Origin: Flaviramulus multivorans
Lineage (GTDB): Bacteria > Bacteroidota > Bacteroidia > Flavobacteriales > Flavobacteriaceae
NCBI RefSeq assembly: GCF_021728415.1
Contig: NZ_JAKKDV010000006.1
Span: 1 to 64,000, forward strand
Length of the DNA stretch: 64,000 bases
Reading direction: 5' to 3'
Position numbers and translations under genes: made by a program. Shown one piece after another: positions 1 to 8,838 of the stretch; position 1 is the first letter of the stretch; each line of letters begins with the position of its first letter. Under the pieces are notes generated by a model that did no database searches, was not told the origin of the DNA, and was given only the letters and a program-made list of their open reading frames with translations.

Positions 1-120
1 GTGCATAAAATCTGCACCTCCCATGGGACCACCCGGGTGTCCTGAATTTGCCTTTTCTACCATAGCAACAGCCAATGCTCTAATATTATCTGCCGATTGT
101 TGATCAATTTTTTTGTTCAT
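1..120 (-). CDS. tkt: Transketolase, N-terminal fragment (cut by window edge)
   Basis: Only the first 40 codons lie in the window; the gene starts at 120 and runs off the left edge. The translation begins MNKKIDQQSADNIRALAVAM and continues with the transketolase N-terminal signature around ANSGHPGGPMGGADFMH, the thiamine-diphosphate enzyme motif that contains the conserved SGHPG. Transketolase moves two-carbon units in the non-oxidative pentose phosphate pathway, in the cytoplasm. It is the last visible gene of the xylose operon (xylB, xylA, symporter, tkt), where it would process the xylulose 5-phosphate made by XylB. The gap to the symporter is 81 bp. Identity is secure from the motif. Whether this is a full-length or a split transketolase cannot be seen. 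Confidence 0.88.
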   Translation of the reverse strand, partial: MNKKIDQQSADNIRALAVAMVEKANSGHPGGPMGGADFMH

Positions 121-201
121 TTTTTTCACATTTATAAATTAACCCAATTGCAAAAATTAGATTTGATTGGGATATTTTATTTTTTAAAGTGTGTAATTAA
201 A

Positions 202-1578
202 CTATTTCTTTTTCCAAATGCTTTCCATTTCTTCTAAAGTTTTCCCTTTCGTTTCAGGAACAAATTTCCAAACGAATATCGCAGAGATTATGCTCATTAC
301 TCCATAGAAAAGATAAGTTCCTCCGTTACTAATTTCCATCATTGGCGGGTAAGTAGATGAGATAAAGAAATTTGCAGCCCATTGAGCCGCCACAGCAATT
401 GCTACCGCCTGACTTCTAATTTTATTTGGAAATATCTCTGAAATCAATACCCAACAGATGGGTCCCCAACTCATCATGAAAGATGCGGTATAAACAATTA
501 TAAATACTAACGTTGTTATTCCTATAATATCCATAAAAGCTAGAGTAGAAATGGCAATCATGCCTATCGCCATTCCGATAGAGCCAACAATAAGCAAGGG
601 TTTTCTTCCCCATTTATCTACCGTCATAATAGCTACTACAGTAAATACAACATTAACCAAGCCCATAATAATGGTCTGTAACATTGACGCGTCTTTGGCT
701 GCTCCCATACTTTCAAAAATACGAGGGGCATAATACAATGCTACATTAATACCTACAAATTGCTGAAAAACTGATAATAAAACGCCAATAATTATAACCG
801 CTTTTCCATAAGAAAACAGTTTGGCTTTATTCACATCTACGGTTAGTTTAATATCACTTAATATTTTATTAGCTTTCTCTAAACCGTTGAATTTAGATAA
901 GATAGACAACGCTTTATCATCTTCTTGTTTTAAAGCTAAATACCTTGGAGATTCTGGAACAAAAAACAATAAAACAACAAATACAGAAGCAGGAATTGCC
1001 TCTGATAAGAACATTCTTCTCCAACCAATTTCATTAATCCATTCTATAGTTTGACCATCAGCAATACCCCAGTTTACAAAATACACTACAAGCATTCCAA
1101 AAATGATAGCAAATTGATTTAAAGAAACCAATCTTCCTCTAATTTTGGCAGGTGCAATTTCTCCGATATACATAGGGCAAACTGCAGATGCTAAACCAAC
1201 TCCAATACCACCTATAATTCTGTAAAAATTAAACATCCAAAGTAAACCCATTGTAGCTTCTCCTTTTTTGAAGAATAAAAACTCGGGGTTTGCAGAACCT
1301 AAGGCTGATAGTAAGAATAAAATACCTGCAATTATTAGCGCTCTTTTTCTTCCATAAGAAGAAACAAAACCAGATATAGCCCCTCCAATAATACAGCCTA
1401 TTAATGCCGATGAAACTGTAATTCCGTGTAAAAAGGAGCTTAAACCTTGACTCTCTATTAAAAAGGCTTGAATTGATTTTTCTGCTCCCGAAATTACTGC
1501 GGTATCATAACCAAAAAGTAATCCTCCTAATGTTGCAACGATGGTTACCACATAAATATATGCTGTATTTTGCTTCAT
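202..1578 (-). CDS. xylE: Sugar:H+ symporter, MFS sugar-porter family (XylE-like)
   Basis: 458 aa, the usual length for the family, with about twelve hydrophobic segments. Sugar-porter signatures are visible: GGLLFGYDTAVISG at residues 18-31, GRKR at 76-79, PESPRYL at 208-214, the QQFVGIN sugar-binding motif in helix 7, DKWGRKPLL, and PETKGKTLEEME at the C-terminus. These match the E. coli XylE/GalP group of the inner membrane. The gene begins 3 bp after the xylA stop and precedes tkt, so D-xylose is the likely substrate. Glucose, galactose or arabinose cannot be excluded from sequence alone. None of the ten PUL-box promoters described here precedes this operon. Confidence 0.85.
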   Translation of the reverse strand: MKQNTAYIYVVTIVATLGGLLFGYDTAVISGAEKSIQAFLIESQGLSSFLHGITVSSALIGCIIGGAISGFVSSYGRKRALIIAGILFLLSALGSANPEFLFFKKGEATMGLLWMFNFYRIIGGIGVGLASAVCPMYIGEIAPAKIRGRLVSLNQFAIIFGMLVVYFVNWGIADGQTIEWINEIGWRRMFLSEAIPASVFVVLLFFVPESPRYLALKQEDDKALSILSKFNGLEKANKILSDIKLTVDVNKAKLFSYGKAVIIIGVLLSVFQQFVGINVALYYAPRIFESMGAAKDASMLQTIIMGLVNVVFTVVAIMTVDKWGRKPLLIVGSIGMAIGMIAISTLAFMDIIGITTLVFIIVYTASFMMSWGPICWVLISEIFPNKIRSQAVAIAVAAQWAANFFISSTYPPMMEISNGGTYLFYGVMSIISAIFVWKFVPETKGKTLEEMESIWKKK

Positions 1579-1581
1579 AAT

Positions 1582-2898
1582 TTATATATATTGATTAATA
1601 ATGTTTTCAAACAACTCTTGTTTACCACTTTTTAATTGTAGTTCGCCATTTTCTTGAGCGATTTTATATAAATCTTGTAAACTTAGTTTTCCATTCTCAA
1701 AATCTTTTCCTTTTCCTGAATCGAAAGAACTATAACGTTCTTTTCTTAATTTCTCATAAGGTGAAGATGTTATAATTTTATCTGCAATTAATAAAGCTCT
1801 CGCAAAGGTATCTGCACCACCAATATGAGCGTGGAATACATCGTCTAGGTCTGTTGAGTTCCTTCTGATTTTAGCATCGAAATTAACACCACCACCTTGC
1901 AAGCCTCCAGCTTTTAGGAAAACCAACATGGCTTCAGTAGTTTCTTGAATATTGTTCGGGAATTGATCGGTATCCCATCCATTTTGATAATCACCCCTGT
2001 TAGCGTCTAAACTTCCTAACATACCTGCTTTTGCAGCGGTTTCAATTTCATGTTGAAACGTATGTTGCGCTAAAGTGGCGTGGTTGACTTCGATATTTAT
2101 TTTGAAATCTTTGTCTAATCCATATTCTCTTAAGAACCCAATGGCTGTTGCTGTATCAAAATCGTATTGGTGTTTTGATGGTTCCATTGGTTTTGGCTCG
2201 ATAAAGAAATTCCCTTTAAACCCTTGGCTACGCGCATAGTCTCTACACATTGCCAAAAACTGCCCCATATGATCAAGCTCACGCCCCATATCTGTATTTA
2301 ACAAAGACATATATCCTTCACGACCACCCCAAAACACATAGTTTTCTCCGCCTAGTTTTATAGTCGCGTCTAAGGCTAATTTTATTTGACCTCCTGCTCT
2401 GGCAACCACATTAAAATCTGGGTTGGTAGAAGCACCATTCATGTATCGCGGATTTGAAAAGCAGTTTGCTGTTCCCCATAATAATTTAACACCACTATCT
2501 GCTTGTTTGTCTTTGATATAATCTGTTATGGTTGCTAATCTTTGTTCTGATTCTGAAAAGGTTGCACCTTCTTGAATTAAATCGAAATCGTGAAAACAGA
2601 AGTAATCAAAACCTATTTTACCAATAAATTCGAAAGCTGCATCTGCTTTATCTTTTGCAGCTTGAATAGGGTCAGAAGATTGATCCCAAACAAATTTTTG
2701 AGTTCCTGGACCAAATGGATCGGAACCTTGTCCACAGAAGGTATGCCAGTAAGCTATTGAAAACTTAAACCAATCTCTCATGGTTTTTCCAGCGACTACC
2801 TGGTCTGGGTTGTAATATTTAAATGCTAATGGGTTGTCTGATTCTTTTCCTTCAAATTTGATTTTGTTTATTCCTTTAAAGTATTCTTTAGTTGCCAT
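1582..2898 (-). CDS. xylA: Xylose isomerase
   Basis: 438 aa TIM-barrel enzyme that interconverts D-xylose and D-xylulose with two divalent metals in the cytoplasm. Family hallmarks are visible: the catalytic His103 and Asp106 in CFHDFD, the metal-binding FIEPKPMEP segment, [24 protein letters not shown], and GGVNFDAK near the C-terminus. Length is typical of class II xylose isomerases. The start MATKEYFKG aligns with other class II enzymes. It lies between xylB upstream (165 bp gap holding a repeat element) and the symporter downstream (3 bp gap). Together with XylB it sends xylose into the pentose phosphate pathway, fitting a substrate such as ulvan that contains xylose. Confidence 0.97.
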   Translation of the reverse strand: MATKEYFKGINKIKFEGKESDNPLAFKYYNPDQVVAGKTMRDWFKFSIAYWHTFCGQGSDPFGPGTQKFVWDQSSDPIQAAKDKADAAFEFIGKIGFDYFCFHDFDLIQEGATFSESEQRLATITDYIKDKQADSGVKLLWGTANCFSNPRYMNGASTNPDFNVVARAGGQIKLALDATIKLGGENYVFWGGREGYMSLLNTDMGRELDHMGQFLAMCRDYARSQGFKGNFFIEPKPMEPSKHQYDFDTATAIGFLREYGLDKDFKINIEVNHATLAQHTFQHEIETAAKAGMLGSLDANRGDYQNGWDTDQFPNNIQETTEAMLVFLKAGGLQGGGVNFDAKIRRNSTDLDDVFHAHIGGADTFARALLIADKIITSSPYEKLRKERYSSFDSGKGKDFENGKLSLQDLYKIAQENGELQLKSGKQELFENIINQYI

Positions 2899-2948
2899 GA
2901 TGAAAAATGTTTATTCGTTTGTTCGTTTATTTATTTTTAGTTCTACAC

Positions 2949-3057
2949 ACGCGTTAGAGAATGCAGAAGAGATCCTTTTTGCGAGGCACAATCAAAAAAA
3001 TTGTAGCCTTCGATTCCGCTCGGGATAAACTTTAAGTCGGACCCTTGTGGTAATGCC
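2949..3057. repeat. Intergenic repeat element, copy 1 (xylB-xylA gap)
   Basis: This stretch is richer in GC than its surroundings. It begins ACGCGTTAGAGAATGC and ends GACCCTTGTGGTAATGCC. A second element at 63770-63924 has a similar left end (GCGCGTTAGGGATTGC), a shared TCCTTTTT core and a similar right end (GACCCCTTGCGGGTAACGC). The centre can form a small hairpin (ACAAT with ATTGT around an A-tract). The ends look like imperfect inverted repeats. It appears to be a non-coding dispersed element sitting in the xylB-xylA gap. The ORF-like reading across it shows no recognisable protein. Confidence 0.55.
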
Positions 3058-3063
3058 AGAACG

Positions 3064-4548
3064 TTATTTATTTAAAATGAGTTCTAATTCTTTTTTCCAG
3101 GTGTTATATGCTTTTATATAAGGTTGTTTGTCTTTAAAAGGCATGAATGTCATGACATGGTCGTTATCCATAATTACCTTTTCGAAGGCTTCAAAATCGC
3201 CTTTGTGTAAATTCGCTGCTCGTGCAGCTCCTATGGCGCCTGTTGTGTTGTAAATTTCTATTTCTTGCTCGATTAAGGTAGCTACCGTATTTGCAAATAT
3301 CTCTGAACGGAATAAATTATCGTTTCCGGCACGAATTACGCTTGGCTTAATCCCATCGGATTTTAGGATTTCCATGCCATACACAAATGAAAAAGCGATA
3401 CCTTCAAGCGCCGCACGACACATGTGCCCTTTGTGGTGATTGTTTAAGTTCATATTGACGATACGCGTGCCAATTTCTTGATTGTTGAGCATACGTTCTG
3501 CACCATTACCAAACGGAATTAAGCACACACCATCTGACCCTATTGGGATTTCTGAAGCCAAATTATTCATCTCTTCGTAAGAGTTTACCGCCAAATTATT
3601 AAGTAACCAGCGATATTGAATGCCTGCTCCATTTATATTAAGTAGTTTGCCAATTCTTGGGTTAGATTTTGTGTAATTTACATGTGCAAAATTATTGACA
3701 CGCGTACTTTCTTTGCCCGATAGATTATCGGTAACCGCATATACCACACCTGAAGTTCCACCTGTTGCAGCGACTTCTCCCGGGTTGAATACGTTTAATG
3801 ATAGGGCATTATTTGGCTGATCGCCAGCTCTATAAAAAATGGGGGTTCCTGCGGCAATACCGCTTTCTGCTTCACCTTTTTCGCATACCAAAGATTGCAC
3901 TCCGAACGTATCGACAATATCTGGAACAAATGCTTTATCAATGCCATAATATTCTAAAAGGAAATCTGCTGTTTTATCGTTTTTAAAATCCCAAAAGATG
4001 CCTTCTGACAATCCCGGTATGGTAGTGTTTATTTTATCTGAAAATTTATAAGCGATATAATCGCCAGGGAGCATAAATTTGTAGATTTGTTTATAAATGT
4101 CAGGCTCATTTTCTTTAACCCATTTTAATTTTGAAGCTGTAAAGTTTGCTGGGGAGTTTAATAAGTTTGATGTACATTTTTCTGCACCAAGTTCATCAAA
4201 AGCTCTATGCCCAATTTGTACCGCTCTACTATCGCACCAAATGATACTTTTCCTTAAAGGTGTGCCGCGTTTATCAACTAAAACCAATCCATGCATTTGG
4301 TAAGAAATACCAATACCCTTAATTTGAGGTCTGCTTACTTTATATTTCTTTTTTAAGGACTGTATAGCATTACAGATGTGTTTCCACCAATCGTTAGGAT
4401 TTTGTTCAGCCCAACCATTTTTTTCGGCATGCATACCCATTTCATCTTTTGGTTCCTGTACAACACCTAAACTTTTCCCAGATTCAACTTCTACTAACGC
4501 TGCTTTAATAGATGAACTTCCTATGTCTAGTCCTAAATAATAATTCAT
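3064..4548 (-). CDS. xylB: Xylulokinase, FGGY family
   Basis: Phosphorylates D-xylulose to xylulose 5-phosphate with ATP in the cytoplasm. From the chosen start (MNYYLGLDIGSSSIKAALVE) it is 494 aa. The nucleotide-binding GLDIGSSS is at residues 5-12, and the second FGGY domain carries RAGDQPNNA and ATGGTSGVVYA. The open frame extends 14 codons further upstream, but those codons do not resemble the family, and starting at the methionine before the first beta strand puts the phosphate-1 loop where FGGY kinases have it. It is first in the xylose operon, followed by xylA. The specific sugar is inferred from the xylA neighbour; FGGY kinases differ in specificity. Confidence 0.9.
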   Translation of the reverse strand: MNYYLGLDIGSSSIKAALVEVESGKSLGVVQEPKDEMGMHAEKNGWAEQNPNDWWKHICNAIQSLKKKYKVSRPQIKGIGISYQMHGLVLVDKRGTPLRKSIIWCDSRAVQIGHRAFDELGAEKCTSNLLNSPANFTASKLKWVKENEPDIYKQIYKFMLPGDYIAYKFSDKINTTIPGLSEGIFWDFKNDKTADFLLEYYGIDKAFVPDIVDTFGVQSLVCEKGEAESGIAAGTPIFYRAGDQPNNALSLNVFNPGEVAATGGTSGVVYAVTDNLSGKESTRVNNFAHVNYTKSNPRIGKLLNINGAGIQYRWLLNNLAVNSYEEMNNLASEIPIGSDGVCLIPFGNGAERMLNNQEIGTRIVNMNLNNHHKGHMCRAALEGIAFSFVYGMEILKSDGIKPSVIRAGNDNLFRSEIFANTVATLIEQEIEIYNTTGAIGAARAANLHKGDFEAFEKVIMDNDHVMTFMPFKDKQPYIKAYNTWKKELELILNK

Positions 4549-4677
4549 TTTAGTGCATATATTAAAAATAGTATATCTTCGTTTTAACACTTATAGTTAC
4601 AAAATAAACTGTGCTAGTAGTAAAAAAATAACTTATGAATTTATTTCAAAAGCCATAATTTCAATAAAAATCATCTA

Positions 4678-6081
4678 TTACTTTTGAAACTTTTTACTGA
4701 ATACTAAGAATAGGATTCCACATAATACCCAAGCAGGAAGTGTTACAAAAGATAAGAACACATCGAACTGAACTGATATAAAATAAAACAATCCGAAACT
4801 AATTGCCCATGACCAAAATACAGACTTATTAAAAGATAAATTAGCTACTTCTGCATAGTTTTTTACGATGCCTGCCTTTTTATGAAAAAAGTGCTCAAAT
4901 ACAATGATAGCTCCAAATGGTGCTAGTATAAATCCGTAAAGTGCTACGAAACCTAAAAGTTTCATGGCAAAAGCTGGGAATAGTCCTGCAATAGTAGCAA
5001 CAGTACCCGCTAAAATAGTCACTTTTACAGTTGATAATTTTGGTAAAATAGCTTGAAATGCTAAACCTGCTCTATATATAGTAGGATTAGCAGTTGTCCA
5101 ACCCGCTAAAACAACAGCAATAATACCGAATATACCAATAGCATTATTTGCTAAAGGACCAGGGGCAACTGGTGGTGCATCGCCATTACTCAAAAATGCT
5201 TGTGCCTCAGGAGACTTTAAATAAACTGCATATAATAATGCAGCAGCTATCCACGCCATATAATGCCCTACATACATTCCTGCAGCAGTTGTCCATCCTG
5301 CATTGGATTTTTTAGCAAATCTAAATACTGATAAATCAGACATCCCAACGTGCATCGCTGCATTAGCAAACCATGACCAAATAACTACATGCCAAAACGT
5401 AAATTTTATTTGTCCAGGAAAAGGCTCTCCGCCTTCACCCCAAATATTCCAGAAATCAGAAAAACTATTAACATTTAATTGACCTAATGCAACTATACCT
5501 GCAGCAATAAAGGCCAAAACAATTACTGGAGACATCCAGTTGGCAGCTTTTGTAACAGTATCATAACCTCGTGCTGCTATGATTGAGATTACAGCTCCAA
5601 TCAATATTACTATAATGACCCAAGTCATTCCATTAGGCATGGTATCAGTTAATTTTGGCATAGGCATATCAAATGGAATCCCTACCGCAGTTGCGGAAAC
5701 TGTTATCATGGCTCCTGCTAGAAAGCAAAATAACACACCATTTGCTAAATTATATCCAGTTACTAATTTCTTACCACAAATTTTTTCTAATTGATAATAA
5801 AGGGTAAGTCTGTTTTTTACAGCTATTTCTGCTGTTAAAAAACGCCAGCTTAAAACAGCTAAAAGGTTTCCTAGTAATAAACCAATAATCAAATCAAATG
5901 CACTTACTCCTGCAGTTAAAAATAAAGGACCTATCATAAACTCTGTTCCTGCTGCGTGTTCTCCAGCATACATCCCAATAAAACTTTTCCAACCTTTTAA
6001 TTTTGATGTTGGCACTGGAGTTCTTTCAAATTCTCCTCCTGCAATTTCTTCAATGTCTTCTTCGATATTAAATTGACTCAT
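4678..6081 (-). CDS. NCS1-type permease, candidate rhamnose-operon transporter
   Basis: 467 aa integral membrane protein with about twelve hydrophobic segments. The early block GMYAGEHAAGTEFMIGPLFLTAGVSAFD and the GYDTVTKAANWMSP and GWTTANPTIYRAG segments resemble purine/cytosine-type NCS1 permeases. The known substrates of this family are nucleobases, hydantoins and thiamine, not sugars. It is the last gene of the rhamnose operon and also has its own PUL-box promoter 75 nt upstream. No RhaT-like or other sugar permease is present in this operon. A role in importing L-rhamnose or a breakdown product is therefore an inference from context. The N-terminal 40 residues are acidic and probably cytosolic. 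Confidence 0.6.
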   Translation of the reverse strand: MSQFNIEEDIEEIAGGEFERTPVPTSKLKGWKSFIGMYAGEHAAGTEFMIGPLFLTAGVSAFDLIIGLLLGNLLAVLSWRFLTAEIAVKNRLTLYYQLEKICGKKLVTGYNLANGVLFCFLAGAMITVSATAVGIPFDMPMPKLTDTMPNGMTWVIIVILIGAVISIIAARGYDTVTKAANWMSPVIVLAFIAAGIVALGQLNVNSFSDFWNIWGEGGEPFPGQIKFTFWHVVIWSWFANAAMHVGMSDLSVFRFAKKSNAGWTTAAGMYVGHYMAWIAAALLYAVYLKSPEAQAFLSNGDAPPVAPGPLANNAIGIFGIIAVVLAGWTTANPTIYRAGLAFQAILPKLSTVKVTILAGTVATIAGLFPAFAMKLLGFVALYGFILAPFGAIIVFEHFFHKKAGIVKNYAEVANLSFNKSVFWSWAISFGLFYFISVQFDVFLSFVTLPAWVLCGILFLVFSKKFQK

Positions 6082-6155
6082 ATAAATTGGTTGTTTAGTC
6101 GTTAAAAGTATTTATAGTTACAATAAAAGAGCTTTATACTTTACAAAGCCAATTT

Positions 6156-6201
6156 CAAAAATAGATTCTCATTATCACAAATGTATCCTGTACTGTACTG
6201 T
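6156..6201 (-). promoter_or_regulatory. PUL-box promoter of the NCS1 permease gene
   Basis: Read on the minus strand: direct repeat ACAGTACAGTACAGGATAC (6183-6201), exactly 19 nt including TTTG, then the -7 element TATTTTTG (6156-6163). The start codon is 75 nt beyond. The proximal CAGGATAC half is perfect; the distal half is weaker (CAGTA). Confidence 0.75.
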
Positions 6202-6210
6202 CTGGTAGAA

Positions 6211-7353
6211 CTACTTAATTAGATGATTAGGAAAATCGGTTGTTTTTTCACAGCATAACTGCTCCATAACTTGTTGTAATTCTGTCTTTAGCAATGATAT
6301 TGTATGATTTCCTCCTTTTTTCCCAAGTGCGGATACACCATACATGAACGATCTCCCCATAAAAGTAAACTTAGCTCCGCTTGCCATAGCTCTTGCAACA
6401 TCGGGTCCTGAACGAATACCACTGTCCATCATTACTTCAATTTTATCACCATATTTTGCTGCAATTATTGAAAGAGGCTTTACAGTTGATTGTCCTGCAT
6501 CTAATTGACGCCCACCATGGTTAGATACTATCACGCCATCTATTCCAAGTCTTATGGCTTCTTCTGTATCATATTCTGAAGCCACACCTTTTAAAACTAA
6601 TTTCCCTTTCCACATGTCTCGAATAGGCTTTATTTTTTCTTCATTCAATCTCCCACTAAACGTTTGATCCATAAACTTGCCTAATTGCTTTAAATCCAAA
6701 CCTTTAGGCATGTAAGGTTTTAAAGTTGCAAAATTTGGCTGTCCATATTTTAATGTTTCCAGCGCCCAATGTGGTCTACCAAATACTTGTAAAATATTAC
6801 TCAATGTCATTTTGGGAGGCATTGCTAAACCATTTCTAATATCTCTGGGTCTAAATCCAAATGTAGGTACGTCACAAAGAATAACTAATACTGGGCATTC
6901 TGCTGCTGCTGCTCTATTAATGATATCATCACGTAGTTTATCCTCAGTAGGATGGTATAACTGAAACCATGCTTTTCCTTCGGTTAATTCACTGGCACGC
7001 TCTATACTTGTTGTAGTTACCGTACTTAATATAAAAGGAATATTATGCTCAAAAGCCGCTTTAGCTAAAATTTCTGGAGAATTAGGCCACATCAATCCTT
7101 GTAAGCCAACCGGAGCTATTCCAAATGGTGCGTCATACTCAACTCCAAATAGCCTTGTTTTTAGTGCAGAGCCATGATGCTTTCTTAAATAATTTGGTTT
7201 TAATTGTACTTCTCTTAACTCTGAAGTGTTTCTAAACAAATTTACATCTTCATTACATCCGCCATCTAAATATTCAAAGGCAAACTTTGGAATCTTTTTT
7301 TGAGCTCTTGTTCTTAAATCATCAATTGAAGGATACCGGGTGTCAAATTTCAT
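6211..7353 (-). CDS. lldD: FMN-dependent L-lactate dehydrogenase (alpha-hydroxy-acid oxidoreductase)
   Basis: 380 aa TIM-barrel flavoprotein. Visible family features: the early YLDGG at residues 28-32 (FMN and active-site tyrosine region), WFQLYH, VLKGVAS with the FMN-binding lysine, the catalytic SNHGGRQLD, and DSGIRSGPDVARAMASGA followed by MGRSFMYG near the C-terminus. It oxidises L-lactate to pyruvate and passes electrons to the respiratory chain. Its place in the rhamnose operon makes sense. A RhaEW-type aldolase/dehydrogenase yields L-lactaldehyde and then L-lactate, which this enzyme would take to pyruvate. Other substrates such as glycolate or mandelate are possible for the family but less likely here. 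Confidence 0.85.
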   Translation of the reverse strand: MKFDTRYPSIDDLRTRAQKKIPKFAFEYLDGGCNEDVNLFRNTSELREVQLKPNYLRKHHGSALKTRLFGVEYDAPFGIAPVGLQGLMWPNSPEILAKAAFEHNIPFILSTVTTTSIERASELTEGKAWFQLYHPTEDKLRDDIINRAAAAECPVLVILCDVPTFGFRPRDIRNGLAMPPKMTLSNILQVFGRPHWALETLKYGQPNFATLKPYMPKGLDLKQLGKFMDQTFSGRLNEEKIKPIRDMWKGKLVLKGVASEYDTEEAIRLGIDGVIVSNHGGRQLDAGQSTVKPLSIIAAKYGDKIEVMMDSGIRSGPDVARAMASGAKFTFMGRSFMYGVSALGKKGGNHTISLLKTELQQVMEQLCCEKTTDFPNHLIK

Positions 7354-7451
7354 AACAATAGTATTTTAAGATAGTAATTTTCTTTTTTTAAGAAATATAA
7401 TAATTAATAAAAACTACTTTTTAATCATTCTCAATTTATCAATTGAATATT

Positions 7452-8828
7452 TTATCCGCTAATAATAAATGGAACATGTTTTTTAAGCGCATAATTTCTT
7501 TTCAAAAATTTTGAATTAAGTTTTGTGTCAGATATTGAAATTGCAGCGCCCAAAGCTGAACCTAAGGATGCACTTGTTGTTCTTAGTTTTTTATCTCTAA
7601 AGTAGTGTGATAATAATTTAATATAAACATCATTATCGCTAAACCCGCCATCGACATAAAGTCTCATAATCTCATCCTCTCCTATGGCTTTTTTTATACA
7701 TTTTATTTGCAATAAGACCAGCTCTATCATTAATTGATGATAAGCGTGTTCAAATTTGTGATAAGATATATGGGTTTGCTCTGGCATATCTTTATCTTCT
7801 ATGCTATCCCATTTAAAACAATAATTAAAATCTTGAATAATTTCAAAATAAGTATCATAATCAAAATTAACTGTACGATGATAATCCTTATCTACATTAA
7901 ATAATTTATTTAGTTTATCAACTTGTATTTTATACTCATTTCCTAGAAAAATTCGTGATGCTTTTACTGGCTTTCCATTAATCCTCATATAGTTTATTGC
8001 ATCCTTATCATTCATATCCTTAGAAATAGGTTTTTTTGTAAAGGGATTAAAAGCTATACTCCAAGTGCCAGTTGAAATAAGCACAAATTTTTTCTTAATA
8101 CTTCTTACATATGGTAGTAATGCTGCTGAACTATCATGAATACCAACCCCAATTTTTATGCGATTTCCATTATAATTCATATTTATACTTGTTTCGGTTG
8201 AAACAATAGGAGGCAAAATTTTATCAATACCTTCGTTATAAACCCAAGTATGATAATCCTTCTTTCTATAATCCCATAAGGCAGTATGACAGCCTATACT
8301 TGTATATTCACTTATAGGGATTCCGGTAAATATGTAACTTAAATATTGTGGTAAGTGTAATGAATATTTTATTTTACTATAAACCTCTGGCTTAGATTTT
8401 TTTATCCAATAAAGCTGAAGTCCAGAATTTAACATACTTAAATCTGCACATCCTGTTGTTTTTAAAAATTTTTCTTTTGGACCATACTCTTTAAAAAAGG
8501 AGTCAATGATTTTTTTATCTAAAGTCTTTGTGTAGTTATAAAGTGGCGTAACTGGATTTCCATTTTCATCTATATGAACTAAACTTGCCCCATAAGTTGA
8601 AAAGTTAATGGCTTTTACCGCGAACTCTTTGGCTTCAAGAATTCGGTTAAAAACATCTTTCAACCATTTATGCAAAGCTTGAAGGTTTTCGGTTGGGTGT
8701 CCATCCTCATCAACTACTTCATCAAAGGCAATATATTCTTTATGAACTTCTTTAAAATCCTTATCAAATAAAAAAAACTTTTTGTTAGTCTTACCAATAT
8801 CAAAAACAGCAGTTACTTTTTGTTTCAT
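7452..8828 (-). CDS. rhaB: FGGY-family kinase, probable L-rhamnulokinase
   Basis: 458 aa sugar kinase of the ASKHA fold. The N-terminal ATP loop reads VFDIGKTNKKFFLFD (residues 8-22), followed by INFSTYGASLVHID, GIHDSSAAL and STGTWSIAFNPF in the second domain, and YVDGGFSDND near the end. GKTNKK in place of the usual GTTSxR marks the divergent branch of FGGY kinases found in Bacteroidota rhamnose loci. It should phosphorylate L-rhamnulose to L-rhamnulose 1-phosphate. It starts 10 bp after the rhaI stop, so the two are co-transcribed. Fuculose or another ketose is an alternative substrate, but the isomerase and aldolase neighbours favour rhamnulose. Confidence 0.75.
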   Translation of the reverse strand: MKQKVTAVFDIGKTNKKFFLFDKDFKEVHKEYIAFDEVVDEDGHPTENLQALHKWLKDVFNRILEAKEFAVKAINFSTYGASLVHIDENGNPVTPLYNYTKTLDKKIIDSFFKEYGPKEKFLKTTGCADLSMLNSGLQLYWIKKSKPEVYSKIKYSLHLPQYLSYIFTGIPISEYTSIGCHTALWDYRKKDYHTWVYNEGIDKILPPIVSTETSINMNYNGNRIKIGVGIHDSSAALLPYVRSIKKKFVLISTGTWSIAFNPFTKKPISKDMNDKDAINYMRINGKPVKASRIFLGNEYKIQVDKLNKLFNVDKDYHRTVNFDYDTYFEIIQDFNYCFKWDSIEDKDMPEQTHISYHKFEHAYHQLMIELVLLQIKCIKKAIGEDEIMRLYVDGGFSDNDVYIKLLSHYFRDKKLRTTSASLGSALGAAISISDTKLNSKFLKRNYALKKHVPFIISG

Positions 8829-8838
8829 ACTACATAAT

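Noticed and set aside
2834-3028. 64-codon plus-strand frame spanning the xylA start and repeat element
   Set aside because: It is antisense to the xylA N-terminus and runs into non-coding repeat DNA; no recognisable protein.
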